The notes beneath the pieces were generated by a model. It saw only the letters and a list, made by a program, of their open reading frames with translations, ran no database searches and was not told the DNA's origin. Positions 1 to 8,110 of a stretch of DNA of 64,000 nt are shown in pieces. How positions within the stretch are numbered: the stretch's first letter is position 1; every line of letters begins with the position of its first letter. The translations under genes and the position numbers were made by a program. Source of the DNA: Planobispora rosea (GTDB taxonomy: Bacteria > Actinomycetota > Actinomycetes > Streptosporangiales > Streptosporangiaceae); NCBI RefSeq assembly GCF_014648175.1, contig NZ_BMQP01000017.1:1-64000 (forward strand). Reading direction: 5' to 3'.

Positions 1-2
1 TC

Positions 3-59
3 AACGGCGACGGCGTCTCCGACTACACCGAGTACCAGGGCCCCTTCCCCACCGCCTGA
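3..59 (+). CDS. C-terminal end of a protein with a calcium-binding-type Asp/Asn repeat (5' part outside window)
   Basis: Only the last 18 codons are present, reading NGDGVSDYTEYQGPFPTA and then TGA at 57-59. The NGDGVSDYTEY stretch resembles the DxDxDG calcium-binding loops of thrombospondin type 3/EF-hand-like repeats found near the C-terminus of many secreted actinobacterial proteins. Nothing else of the gene is visible, so the product cannot be named. It converges on the LCP gene. Confidence 0.5.
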   Translation, partial: NGDGVSDYTEYQGPFPTA

Positions 60-116
60 CACGGGTGAGCGCCGGGTAGCCGGGTGTCCGGATGACCGGG
101 TGACTGGGTGACCGGG

Positions 117-148
117 TGACCGTCCCGGACTCCGGAGCCGGGCGGTCA
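117..148. terminator. Bidirectional hairpin between convergent genes
   Basis: An inverted repeat with arms TGACCGTCCCGG and GCCGGGCGGTCA (one bulge) and a loop of about 8 nt lies between the upstream plus-strand gene and the minus-strand LCP gene. It overlaps the LCP stop codon. There is no U-tract, as is usual for GC-rich actinobacterial terminators. Short direct repeats of the GGTGACC type precede it at about 88-120. Confidence 0.5.
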
Positions 149-1582
149 GGCGCTCGCGCAGGAGTCGTTGGTGGCGTCGAAGCTCTCCAGGCCGCCGGCG
201 CCGGCCTTGTTCAGCTCCTTGAGCCCCTGCCAGTCGTCGCCGATCGTCAGCACGAGCCGGCCGGTCGTCGCCGCGGGCACCAGCCGGCCGGCGGAGCTCA
301 CCAGGTCGCGGGAGAGCGTCGGCGCCTTGGTCGCGCCCTTGGGCGAGTAGGCGATCGTGGTCTTCGGGTACGGCTTGCGCGCGGTGTCGCCGATCTTGGC
401 GATGTGATAGCCCCGCTCCTCCAGCACGGCCGCGACCGAGGTGGCCAGACCGGACCTCCAGGTGCCGTTGCGCACCTCGACGTGGATCTTGGATCGCGCC
501 ACCTTGGCCTGCCCGCCCTTGATCCCGGTGTCGGCGATCGGCTTGTCGCTCGCCACGATCTTGAACAGCTGCGTGCTCAGCGGTTCCACCCACTCCACCC
601 TCCCCGGATGGGTGAGCGAGTAGCGCCACGGGGTCGTGATGAAGTGGATCTGCCCGGCGGCCAGGCCCCGGGCGCTGGTCGCGAGGTCTTTCACGACCCC
701 GGGGGTGAGCCCGGGGTCGGTGGTCACCGACTTGGTGGCCGCGTCCAGGAATCCGTAGAGCTTGGTCGGGTCGGTCAGCGTCTCACCGCTCATCACCTTC
801 TTGACCATCGAGGCGATGAACATCTGCTGCCGCTGGATGCGTCCGATGTCGGAGCCGTCCCCCAGGCTATATCGGGCGCGGACGTAGCCGAGGGCCTGCT
901 CGCCCTTGAGTGTCTGCCGCCCCGCGGGCAGCCGGAGCAGGGCCCTGGTGTCGTCGATCGGCTCGGGAACGCAGACCTCGACCCCGCCGATCGCGTCGAC
1001 CATGCCCTTGAACCCGGTGAAGTCGACCTTGACGAAGTGGTCGATGTGGATGCCGGTGAGCGCCTCGATCGTCTTCCAGGTGCAGGTGATGCCGCCGGAG
1101 TTGAACGACTCGTTGATCATTCCGATGTGGGGCTGCTGCCCGGGGAGCCCCTGCCGGGCCCGGCAGGCCGGGAGCTGGACCATCGAGTCGCGCGGGAAGC
1201 TGATCACCATCGCGTTGTCGCGCTTCGGGGAGATGTGCGCGAGCATGATCGTGTCGGTCCGCTCACCGGCGAACCTGCCGTACTTCGCGTTCTTGCCGTT
1301 GCGCTGGTCCGAGCCGACGACCAGCACGTTCATCGCCTTCGTCGCGACCTTGACCGGCCGGGTCCCCAGGTCCTCCGCGCCGACCTCGATGTGCTTGACG
1401 TTCCCGGCCAGCTTGACGTAGGCACCGACCGCCGTCGCGGTCACCGCCGTCACGACGATCATGACGGCCGCCACCAGCCACCACACCCACCGGCGGCGAC
1501 GCCGGGGCGTGGTCCGGGGGACCGCGTCGATCGAACCGCTGCTCACGTGACTCCAGACGACGACAGGCCGGAGCGCGCTCAT
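146..1582 (-). CDS. LytR-CpsA-Psr (LCP) family cell-wall glycopolymer ligase with LytR_C domain
   Basis: LCP enzymes transfer lipid-linked glycopolymers onto peptidoglycan outside the membrane. A basic run (about residues 27-31) is followed by one transmembrane helix (32-54). The LCP domain spans about 86-262, with the conserved pattern RTDTIMLAHI, the arginine in SFPRDSM (131), the VDFTGFKGMVDAIGGVEV block, and the Arg-rich end RARYSLGDGSDIGRIQRQQ. A LytR_C domain (about 364-455) starts at KIHVEVRNGT. Total length (478 aa) is normal for LCP plus LytR_C. The ATG at 1582 has no Shine-Dalgarno sequence. A GTG at 1546 has GGAG just upstream and gives a 466-aa form that keeps the basic run, so the start is uncertain. 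Confidence 0.9.
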   Translation of the reverse strand: MSALRPVVVWSHVSSGSIDAVPRTTPRRRRRWVWWLVAAVMIVVTAVTATAVGAYVKLAGNVKHIEVGAEDLGTRPVKVATKAMNVLVVGSDQRNGKNAKYGRFAGERTDTIMLAHISPKRDNAMVISFPRDSMVQLPACRARQGLPGQQPHIGMINESFNSGGITCTWKTIEALTGIHIDHFVKVDFTGFKGMVDAIGGVEVCVPEPIDDTRALLRLPAGRQTLKGEQALGYVRARYSLGDGSDIGRIQRQQMFIASMVKKVMSGETLTDPTKLYGFLDAATKSVTTDPGLTPGVVKDLATSARGLAAGQIHFITTPWRYSLTHPGRVEWVEPLSTQLFKIVASDKPIADTGIKGGQAKVARSKIHVEVRNGTWRSGLATSVAAVLEERGYHIAKIGDTARKPYPKTTIAYSPKGATKAPTLSRDLVSSAGRLVPAATTGRLVLTIGDDWQGLKELNKAGAGGLESFDATNDSCASA

Positions 1583-1688
1583 GTGTACACCGCGTTACGG
1601 CCGTGACCGAGTGTACTTATCCCTCATAAGAGGCGGGTAAGAACTGCGGGCGTGGCGCATCGTGTCGTATGAGGAAAACGGTCCCTGT

Positions 1689-1694
1689 TACGAT
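1689..1694 (+). promoter_or_regulatory. -10 box TACGAT of a leaderless-type promoter
   Basis: TACGAT lies at -12 to -7 relative to the ATG at 1701, the spacing expected when transcription begins at the start codon. No convincing -35 hexamer is visible 16-18 nt upstream. There is no ribosome-binding site in front of the ATG, which fits leaderless translation. Confidence 0.5.
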
Positions 1695-1700
1695 CCGCCG

Positions 1701-2204
1701 ATGATTATCCGCAATGGTGGTATCGGTGATGTTCAGGCTGTTCTGAGGATGTTCGACAGCGCAGTCACGTGGCTGGTCTCGCAGGGCCGTACCGGCCAGT
1801 GGGGCAGTGAGCCGTTCTCCGCCGACCCCGCCCGCGCGGAGCGGATCACCGGATGGGCCGCCTCCGGCGGGATGCGCATCGCCGAGATCGACGGCGAACC
1901 CGCCGGATGCGTCGTCTTCGGCGGGCCGATGCCCTACGTCGCCCCCGCTTCCGAGCCGGAGCTGTACGTCCAGGCCCTCGTCATCGACCAGCGCTTCCAC
2001 GGCCGAGGCGTCGGCTCCGCCCTGCTGGGACTGGCTCCCTCCGAAGCGGCGGAGCGGGGAGTTTCCCTGGTCAGGGTCGACTGCTACGCCGGGGACGACG
2101 GCCGGTTGGTGCGTTACTACGAGAGCCAGGGGTTCACCAGGACGGAGACGTTCACGGTCGGTGAGTGGCCCGGCCAGCTCCTGGAGATGCGCCTGGCCCG
2201 GTGA
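1701..2204 (+). CDS. GNAT family N-acetyltransferase
   Basis: A single GNAT domain fills the 167-aa protein. The acetyl-CoA binding motif A is seen as QALVIDQRFHGRGVGSALL (R/Q-x-x-G-x-G/A type), followed by the motif B region RVDCYAGDDGRLVRYYESQGF that ends most GNAT domains. The substrate cannot be inferred. The ATG at 1701 was preferred over an in-frame GTG at 1662 because the -10-like TACGAT sits exactly 6 nt before it and because the domain begins at MIIRNGG. It is transcribed divergently from the LCP gene. Confidence 0.8.
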   Translation: MIIRNGGIGDVQAVLRMFDSAVTWLVSQGRTGQWGSEPFSADPARAERITGWAASGGMRIAEIDGEPAGCVVFGGPMPYVAPASEPELYVQALVIDQRFHGRGVGSALLGLAPSEAAERGVSLVRVDCYAGDDGRLVRYYESQGFTRTETFTVGEWPGQLLEMRLAR

Positions 2205-2260
2205 CGGGCACGGTGCCCGGCCCGGTGATGGGCCCGGTGACGGATATGGTCAGCAGGGGC

Positions 2261-3040
2261 TCAGCCCGCCGAGGCCCCCGCGTCCATCGGGTAGATACGG
2301 AGCCAGTCCACCTCCATCCACGCCTCTCCGGAACTGCCCTGGCCGGGGAACCAGTCCAGCTGCAGACAGACCGACATCGGGCTGTGCGTGGCGTTGGGTG
2401 AGCGGAACCACTCCCGCCCGTCGATGTAGCCGACGACCCCGCCCGGCCCGTTCTCCACGGCGTAGGTGTGCCAGGTGGTCATGTCCACGTTCGCGTGCGC
2501 CTGTTCCTGTCCCTGGGGGGTGTGCAGGAAGAAGTTCGGCCGCTGCCTCTCGGGGTCGTCGATGACCTCCAGGAAGTCGATCTCCTCGCCCGTGGCGCTG
2601 CGGACGTTCCCCCCGCCGTCCTGCGGCCACAGCAGGGCGACGGGATGGTAGGAACCCGCCCCCGGATACAGGCGGACGCGGACCTCCCACCTCCCATACG
2701 GCTGGACGTGGCGCGCGGCCAGCCCCGCGGTGGTCCCGTCCGCGAGACCGTACAGGTAGAGCGCTCCGCCGCCCAGATAGAGCTGGCCGGACGAACGGCG
2801 GCCGTTGCCCGCGTGCCCGGGGGAGTCGTAGAACACCCATTCGGACGGGTCCAGATACTCGTCGTCGAATTCGGCGCACCAAGCGGGGACGCCCCAGCCG
2901 TGCACCCCGGCGGCGCTGGCGGGGTCCGGGGCGGCGGAGCAGGCCGGGGCGGTCTCGCCCTGTGCCGTGCTGAGCGTGGTCAGCGCCATCGCCGCCACGG
3001 CGCTGAGAACGGCGAGCCGCAGGTGAGAGCGGGAGATCAT
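2261..3040 (-). CDS. Secreted glycoside hydrolase family 16 (beta-glucanase-like) enzyme
   Basis: A Sec-type signal peptide (hydrophobic AVLSAVAAMALTTLSTA, cleavage near residue 27) precedes a beta-sandwich GH16 domain. The family's catalytic E-x-D-x-x-E motif is present as EEIDFLE, with the nucleophile and acid/base expected at about E153 and E158 and the helper Asp at 155. Conserved aromatic stretches (RWEVRVRL, HPVALLWP, TWHTYAVENGPGGVVGYIDG) are typical of laminarinase/lichenase-type folds. Length is 259 aa. The ATG at 3040 has AGGAG about 6 nt upstream and overlaps the previous gene's stop in an ATGA, so translation is coupled. It is the last gene of a seven-gene operon. Substrate specificity (beta-1,3 or beta-1,3-1,4 glucan, or another polysaccharide) cannot be read from sequence alone. 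Confidence 0.88.
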   Translation of the reverse strand: MISRSHLRLAVLSAVAAMALTTLSTAQGETAPACSAAPDPASAAGVHGWGVPAWCAEFDDEYLDPSEWVFYDSPGHAGNGRRSSGQLYLGGGALYLYGLADGTTAGLAARHVQPYGRWEVRVRLYPGAGSYHPVALLWPQDGGGNVRSATGEEIDFLEVIDDPERQRPNFFLHTPQGQEQAHANVDMTTWHTYAVENGPGGVVGYIDGREWFRSPNATHSPMSVCLQLDWFPGQGSSGEAWMEVDWLRIYPMDAGASAG

Positions 3041-4452
3041 GGCTGCTCCTGGGTTCTGGCGCAGAGCGACGGCAGGCTGAACGCCCAGCACCCGGTCCGG
3101 TCCGGGATCACGCGCTCCCCGGCGGTCGCCGGAGGATCACCGGGGTCCGTCCCGCTGTCCGCCTTGACGCGCGTGCCCGCCGGGGGAGCCGAGGGCGGCA
3201 TGAAGACCCACCGCGGAACCTCCTGTGACGAGCCTCCCCACCCCTGTGACGGGTCCTGCTGCGCCGTCGCCGGAGCGCCGTGAGGGGCCGCGAGGGCATC
3301 GACGGGACCGGCTGATCCGGTGGTACGGCCGCGCCAGGGGGCGAGACCCCAGCACATGGCGTCGGCGGAGGACCGGCAGCCTCCGGAGGGCCGTGCCAGG
3401 GGCGGGAGCGGCATGACCCGCTTCGATCGCGGTGCCATCGCGAGCACCGACGTACTCGCGGACGGCGCGGAGAGCGGAGCCGCGGTGGCGGTGGACGTGC
3501 CGCCGGGCCTGACCGTCGGCGGTGCGGTGGGCTCGGCCGGTCCGGTGGCGGGGGGATCGGTGAGGGTCGGCCGTGGGATGGGTTCGGCGGACGTGGTGGC
3601 CGTGGGCTTGGGCGATTTGGTGGTGGTCGGCCGCGCGGTGGGCTTGGTGGTGGGCTTGGGGGATTTGGTGGCCGTGGGTTTGGTCGTGGGCTTGGCCGAT
3701 TTGGTGGTGGTCGGCCGCGCGGTGGGCTTGGGGGATTTGGTGGCGGTGGGTTTGACGGTGGGTTTGGTGGTGGGTTTGGGGGATTTGGTGGCGGTGGGCT
3801 TGTCTGTGGGTTTGATTGGTTCGATGGTGGGTTGGGCCGTTGTGGGCTTCGTGGGGGAAGGCGTCGGCTTCTCGGGTGTGGGCTTCTCCGACGCGGACGG
3901 GGTGGGGGTCGCCGTAGGCCGGGGATCCGTTGTGGACGACGGTGACGGGCTGGCCGAGATGGTTCCGGTGGGAGTGGGTGCCCGCCTCTCGCTGGCGGTG
4001 GGGGTGGGGGACGGTTTCCTCATCCGATCGCCGGTCGGGCGCGGACTCGGACGCGGCGGCCGCGTGGGACCACCGGTCGGGCGGGACGGGTTGTCCGCCG
4101 AAGGCTCCTCTGAGGGCTCCTTTGAGGGCTCCTTTGAGGGCTTCTCTGAAGGCTCTGCCGAAGGCTCCGCCGAGCGCTCGGCGGAGGGCTCGGCCGAAGG
4201 CTCCGGTGAAGGTTCCGGGGGATTCTCCGGTGGAGACTCGGATGGGATCTCGGAGGCTGTGGGCTCGGGAGCGTCCGGGGCGGAGGGAACGGGCATGGGC
4301 ATCGGCTCCGCGGCGGCCGTCCAGGGGTGAGCGATGACGGCGCTGGTCGTCGCCGAGATCGCGGCCAGGAGCAGGCCGGAGACGAAGGTGACGCGCCGCG
4401 GGGAGCCGGGCGAGGCGGGGGTGACACGCCGGGAGGGGCTGCGTGCGGGCAT
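3037..4452 (-). CDS. Secreted very Pro/Thr/Lys/Ser-rich low-complexity protein
   Basis: This 471-aa protein has an N-terminal basic segment and a hydrophobic export signal (about residues 21-48, ending AVIAHPWTAAAEP). A long low-complexity tract (about 50-330) follows, made of EPSAEPS-type and then KPTATKSPKPTTKPT-type repeats. The C-terminal 140 residues are less repetitive and contain four Cys. No enzymatic domain is recognised. It resembles cell-wall-spanning stalks or mucin-like linkers. The ATG at 4452 has AGGAAGG 4 nt upstream. It overlaps the GH16 start by ATGA, which suggests that the two are made together. The long repeats could be unstable in copy number. Confidence 0.7.
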   Translation of the reverse strand: MPARSPSRRVTPASPGSPRRVTFVSGLLLAAISATTSAVIAHPWTAAAEPMPMPVPSAPDAPEPTASEIPSESPPENPPEPSPEPSAEPSAERSAEPSAEPSEKPSKEPSKEPSEEPSADNPSRPTGGPTRPPRPSPRPTGDRMRKPSPTPTASERRAPTPTGTISASPSPSSTTDPRPTATPTPSASEKPTPEKPTPSPTKPTTAQPTIEPIKPTDKPTATKSPKPTTKPTVKPTATKSPKPTARPTTTKSAKPTTKPTATKSPKPTTKPTARPTTTKSPKPTATTSAEPIPRPTLTDPPATGPAEPTAPPTVRPGGTSTATAAPLSAPSASTSVLAMAPRSKRVMPLPPLARPSGGCRSSADAMCWGLAPWRGRTTGSAGPVDALAAPHGAPATAQQDPSQGWGGSSQEVPRWVFMPPSAPPAGTRVKADSGTDPGDPPATAGERVIPDRTGCWAFSLPSLCARTQEQP

Positions 4453-4467
4453 GGGACCTTCCTCAGG

Positions 4468-5214
4468 CTACGGGGTGGGACCGGCGACGGCTTTCCACCC
4501 GGCCGCGATGAACTCGGGGGTGCCGGGAGCGGCGATCGGGGGAACGACGGTGGGCAGGGGGTCGGGGGTGTTGAACCAGTCCCCGGTCCCGTCGCGGATC
4601 CCGGGCCTCCAGACCATGAGCACGCTCATGGCGAAGGGACTGGAGTACGTCGGCGCGGCGTCTCCCGTGCCCTCGGTGGCGGTCACCCGTACCAGGAGGG
4701 AGACCTGCACCTGGTCCTCGGCGCGGTTGTGCCACTGCACGCCGATCGTCCTGGTCCGCAGGGCCGCCCCCTCGGGCAACGGTCCGTCCACGGGCAGGCC
4801 GATGGTCTTCCGCCAGCCGCTGACGGTGGCGCCCGCGCCGTCCCGGGCGGCTTCCCGGTGCTCCGGCAGGGCGTACAGCACTGCGGCCTGCTCGGCCTGG
4901 ACGGGATCGAGCGTCCAGGCGGCCTCCAGGGCCGCAGCCGCCGCCGAGACCGCTCCCAGCTCGGTACGCGGGAACCCGATCGGATATCCGGCGTCCCCGT
5001 GGTAGGCGGAGGGCGTGGCGAGGGTGATGCCGGCCGGGCTCCCGGAGGCGGCGGGCCGCTGCGGCTCCGCCCCGCCGCGCAGGACGGACCATCCCGCGAA
5101 CGCCGTCGCGGTGACCACGGCGGCCGCGGCGGCGACGACGACCTTCCGCCGGAACGCACGGCCGGGAGGGCCCAGGTCGACGTCGAGCACGGACTCCTCG
5201 ACGGTCGGGGACAT
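4468..5214 (-). CDS. Membrane-anchored protein of unknown function
   Basis: The 248-aa protein has a short cytoplasmic N-terminus (MSPTVEESVLDVDLGPPG), one transmembrane helix (about 24-44, VVVAAAAAVVTATAFAGWSVL) and an extracytoplasmic domain of about 200 residues. That domain has no motif I recognise; it carries conserved-looking pieces such as GVQWHNRAEDQVQVSLLVRV and a terminal WKAVAGPTP. Its start codon overlaps the stop of the upstream ATPase gene (TGATG), so it is translationally coupled to it. The topology fits a bitopic partner of a membrane complex. Confidence 0.65.
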   Translation of the reverse strand: MSPTVEESVLDVDLGPPGRAFRRKVVVAAAAAVVTATAFAGWSVLRGGAEPQRPAASGSPAGITLATPSAYHGDAGYPIGFPRTELGAVSAAAAALEAAWTLDPVQAEQAAVLYALPEHREAARDGAGATVSGWRKTIGLPVDGPLPEGAALRTRTIGVQWHNRAEDQVQVSLLVRVTATEGTGDAAPTYSSPFAMSVLMVWRPGIRDGTGDWFNTPDPLPTVVPPIAAPGTPEFIAAGWKAVAGPTP

Positions 5215-6335
5215 CAGCGGCTCCGGGAGGAGTGCAGGCCGAACGCCTGCCCCGCCGCGGCGGCCAGGCGCAGATAGGCACCCCGGGTGGCGGGACGCAG
5301 GCGGGTCAGGTCCACTTCCGCGCCCTCTTTGAGGTGGGGGTCGTACGGCACGCGGATCACGGCACGGCAGCGGGCGGCGAAATGGCGTTCCAGAAGCGTC
5401 AGGTCCACCTCGGTCTTCGGCTCCACGGCGTTCAGCACGACGATGGCGTTCCTGGCCAGGTCGGCGTGGCCGTGGGCGTTCAGCCAGTCCAGGGTGGCCC
5501 CGGCGGAGTTCGCCCCGTCCACGGCGACCATGGTGACCAGCACGATCTGGTCGGCGAGCTCCAGGGTCGCGCCCATCGCCCCATGGAGCAGGCCGGTTCC
5601 GCAGTCGGTGATGCAGATCGAGTAGTAGCGCTCGATCAGCCCGGTCACCGTACGGTAGTCCTCCGCGCCGAAGGCCTCGCTGACGGCCGGGTCGGTGTCG
5701 GAGGCGAGGACCTCCAGCCGTGCGGGGGACTGCGAGGTGAAGGCCCGCGCCTCGGCGTAGCGGGCGATGTGGGGTGCTTCGGCGAGCAGGGTGCGGATGG
5801 TGGCTGCCGTCTCCGACCTGACCTTCAGTCCGAGGGTTCCCCGATCGGGGTTGGCGTCGATCGCGATCACCCGGTCCCCTCGGAGGGAGGCCAGCGTGTT
5901 GCCCAGGGCGGCGGTCGTCGTCGTCTTGCCCACCCCGCCCTTGAGGCTCATGACCGCGATCCGGTGGTGCCCGTTCGCCACCGGCGTCTGGGCGTGGGCG
6001 ATCAGGGTCCGCCGCTCCATCTCCGCGGCGGACTCGGCGGGGATGAACCGTTTGCCCGACAGCAACCAGACGAGCCGTCTCCAGCCGCCCGAGGGCTCCG
6101 GCCGCCGGTTGGTGAGCAGGTGCTCCGCGGTGAGCGGGATCGTCTCGGGCCCCGTCTCCGTCTGGGCCTCGGGCCGTTCTCCCGGGCGTGTCCCGGGCGG
6201 GAGGCCGGATGGGGACCCGGACGAGGACCCGGGCGGGGATGTGGACGGGGACGGGGGCACGGACGCGGACCCGGACCCGGACGGTGCGGACCCGGCAGGC
6301 GACACGGGGTGGATCCGGGGAGAGAGGTCTGTCAT
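5214..6335 (-). CDS. EspI-like MinD/ParA-type ATPase with Pro/Ser-rich N-terminus
   Basis: Residues 1-65 are Pro/Ser/Gly-rich and disordered. The C-terminal 250 residues are a P-loop ATPase of the MinD/ParA class with the deviant Walker A KGGVGKTTT (about 132-140), AIDANPD, the switch region ITDCGTGLLHGAMG, and LNAVEPK. The order and wording of blocks (LKGG-GKTT, AALGNTLA, ITDCG-G, VDGANSA-TLDWL, PYD-H-EGAEV) match the ATPase half of mycobacterial EspI, an accessory protein of ESX-1 type VII secretion, and less well chromosome-partitioning ParA. The start at 6335 has AAGGA 8 nt upstream; an upstream in-frame extension to 6578 would overlap the preceding gene and looks non-coding. No WXG100 or EccC gene is visible nearby, so a link to type VII secretion is inference. 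Confidence 0.75.
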   Translation of the reverse strand: MTDLSPRIHPVSPAGSAPSGSGSASVPPSPSTSPPGSSSGSPSGLPPGTRPGERPEAQTETGPETIPLTAEHLLTNRRPEPSGGWRRLVWLLSGKRFIPAESAAEMERRTLIAHAQTPVANGHHRIAVMSLKGGVGKTTTTAALGNTLASLRGDRVIAIDANPDRGTLGLKVRSETAATIRTLLAEAPHIARYAEARAFTSQSPARLEVLASDTDPAVSEAFGAEDYRTVTGLIERYYSICITDCGTGLLHGAMGATLELADQIVLVTMVAVDGANSAGATLDWLNAHGHADLARNAIVVLNAVEPKTEVDLTLLERHFAARCRAVIRVPYDPHLKEGAEVDLTRLRPATRGAYLRLAAAAGQAFGLHSSRSR

Positions 6336-6379
6336 GACCGGGGTCCTTTCACGCAGGACGGTGTGACACGGGAGACCTG

Positions 6380-8110
6380 TCAACAGGTACGCCAGCGAAC
6401 CGTCGTGGAGATCGAGTCGTTTCCGGGGCCGTGGACGGTGAGCGGGACGGTCATCGGGGCGGGTGCGCCGCACCAGTGCCGGACCCGCAGGGCGCGCAGG
6501 GCGAGCACGGTCGTCTCCCCCGGGTTCAGGACACCCGTCGAGGGGGTCACGTCGAGGCCGGGAGCCGATACGCGCCATCGCAGCTCACGTGGCTCACTTG
6601 GCTCACGTGGCTCGCGGAGCTCGGCTTCCGAGGTGGCGGTCAGGGTCACGCTGCCCCTGCCGTACTCGTCCAGGGTCACCTCGGCGGGTACGCGCAGCAG
6701 CGCCGCCAGGCGGTCCCCGGCGCCTCCCGGAGCGGAGGCGTTGAGAGACGCCGAGGGTTCGCCCGCCGTGGCGGCCCGGGGCAGGGAGGATGGGAGCGCG
6801 CTGGGCCCCGGTTCGTTCCCGAGGGCGGGCCCCAGGAGGTTCATCCCGGTCAGGGTGCCCGCCGTACCGGCGACGGCGATGATGACGATCTTGACTGTTG
6901 TCGCCCGCGCCCGTTCCCCGGCCGACACGAGCGCCTTGCCGAGCCGGGACTCGCCGCGGGGGCGTTCGGGATCGTGGGCACGGGTCCCGGAGCCGCCGGG
7001 GAATCGCACGGTGGAGTCGGGGATGGTGGGAGGGATGTCGAGGTTCGCGCGTTCCGCGGGGGAGGTTTCGCCGGCGCGGGCCCAGCGGGGGGAGAGCAGC
7101 GCGTCCGGCAGGGGAGGCGGTTGCGGGCGTGACGCCGGGGCGCGTGATATCTGGGGACGCGAGGTCTGCGCATGTGACGTCTGCGCATGTGGCGTCTGTG
7201 GGTGTGACGTCTGCGGATGTGGCGTCTGCGGGCGTGATGTCTGGGGGCGCGACGTCTTCACCGGGCCGGAATCCGTCATCGCGTACGGGGCGGTACCCCG
7301 CCGTGGCACGGGCCCGGTCCGGCCCGCCTCCGGGGGAAGCGCTCCGGGGACGGGCAGATCCGACGCGGTGGAGGGCGAAGCGGCCGGAGGCAGGGTGTCC
7401 AGGAGCCGCTGCCTCGCCTCGGCGGTGAGGAGTGGGATCGGCGGGTGCGCACTCATCTGCGGAACCGTGTAGCGGATGTTGATCGGCCGCGTGCACGTCG
7501 GGCACCTGGCCATGTGGGAGAGCAGGTTCGTCCGGGCGCAGGCGCGCTCGGCGGGAGTCTGCCGCCGCTGCTCGCCGGGGAAGGCCGCCTCCACCAGCGG
7601 AGGCAGGTCCGGGCAGGGCCCGCGCCCGTGGGCGAGGGCGTCCAGGGCGCTCACGAGGGTCTCGATGACGTCCTGGGTCCTGGTCGCGAGCCCGTCGATC
7701 TCCTCCGCGGGCAGTGCGAGGACGTGGACGAGATCGTCCGGGGTCAGCCCGTGGCGGAACATCAGCCGGAGGATCTCCGCGCCCAGCGGCTCGACCAGCC
7801 GCCACGCCCGCTCGATCAGCAGGGCGTCCGGCATTCCCGGCCCGGTGCCGGGCACGTATCCCTCCCGGTGACCGGGTGCGGTGGAGCAATCCCGCCGCAG
7901 TACGGCCAGGAGCCACGCGCGCGCCGAGATGCCCTCGGGGACGGTCCGGGCGGCGCAGGCGGCGACGGCGGCGGCGACCGCCCCGGGCGCACGGTCCGCT
8001 CCGAGGTGGTATCCGGCGTAGTCCAGCAGGTGCGCACCGTGCTCGCTCACCCACGCCGCCCACTGGCCGGGGCCGAGCACGGTGTTCCCGGTGCCGGTGC
8101 GCGAGCTCAC
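6380..8110 (-). CDS. ECF-sigma-like / zinc-finger / single-TM / BACON-like fusion protein
   Basis: This 576-aa protein reads as four modules. Residues 15-80 resemble ECF sigma region 2 (LLDYAGYHLG, ARAWLLAVLRRDC). Residues 95-170 resemble region 4 (RLVEPLGAEILRLMFRHGLTPDDL, then the helix AEEIDGLATRTQDVIETL). H199-x3-C203-x2-C206 matches a zinc-binding anti-sigma motif. A Pro-rich linker with pentapeptide repeats of the PQTSH/PQTPH type (about 286-325) leads to one transmembrane helix (405-427) and an extracytoplasmic BACON-like domain (about 470-576; VTLDEYGRGSVTLTA, GLDVTPSTGVLNPGETTVL). Known ECF groups with fused anti-sigma and carbohydrate-binding extensions (ECF52/53-like) share this plan. 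It would act as a one-protein envelope sensor and transcription regulator. Whether the sigma part still binds DNA is uncertain. Confidence 0.68.
   Translation of the reverse strand: MSSRTGTGNTVLGPGQWAAWVSEHGAHLLDYAGYHLGADRAPGAVAAAVAACAARTVPEGISARAWLLAVLRRDCSTAPGHREGYVPGTGPGMPDALLIERAWRLVEPLGAEILRLMFRHGLTPDDLVHVLALPAEEIDGLATRTQDVIETLVSALDALAHGRGPCPDLPPLVEAAFPGEQRRQTPAERACARTNLLSHMARCPTCTRPINIRYTVPQMSAHPPIPLLTAEARQRLLDTLPPAASPSTASDLPVPGALPPEAGRTGPVPRRGTAPYAMTDSGPVKTSRPQTSRPQTPHPQTSHPQTPHAQTSHAQTSRPQISRAPASRPQPPPLPDALLSPRWARAGETSPAERANLDIPPTIPDSTVRFPGGSGTRAHDPERPRGESRLGKALVSAGERARATTVKIVIIAVAGTAGTLTGMNLLGPALGNEPGPSALPSSLPRAATAGEPSASLNASAPGGAGDRLAALLRVPAEVTLDEYGRGSVTLTATSEAELREPREPSEPRELRWRVSAPGLDVTPSTGVLNPGETTVLALRALRVRHWCGAPAPMTVPLTVHGPGNDSISTTVRWRTC

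Noticed and set aside
116..1606. A 496-aa plus-strand frame opposite the LCP gene
   Set aside because: It is the mirror of the strongly coding LCP gene in GC-rich DNA, contains no recognisable domain and has Arg/Gly/Asp/Pro-rich composition typical of shadow frames.
5232..7472. A 746-aa plus-strand frame opposite the EspI-like and sigma/BACON genes
   Set aside because: It is a shadow of two real minus-strand genes, has no domain, and carries the low-complexity composition typical of antisense frames.
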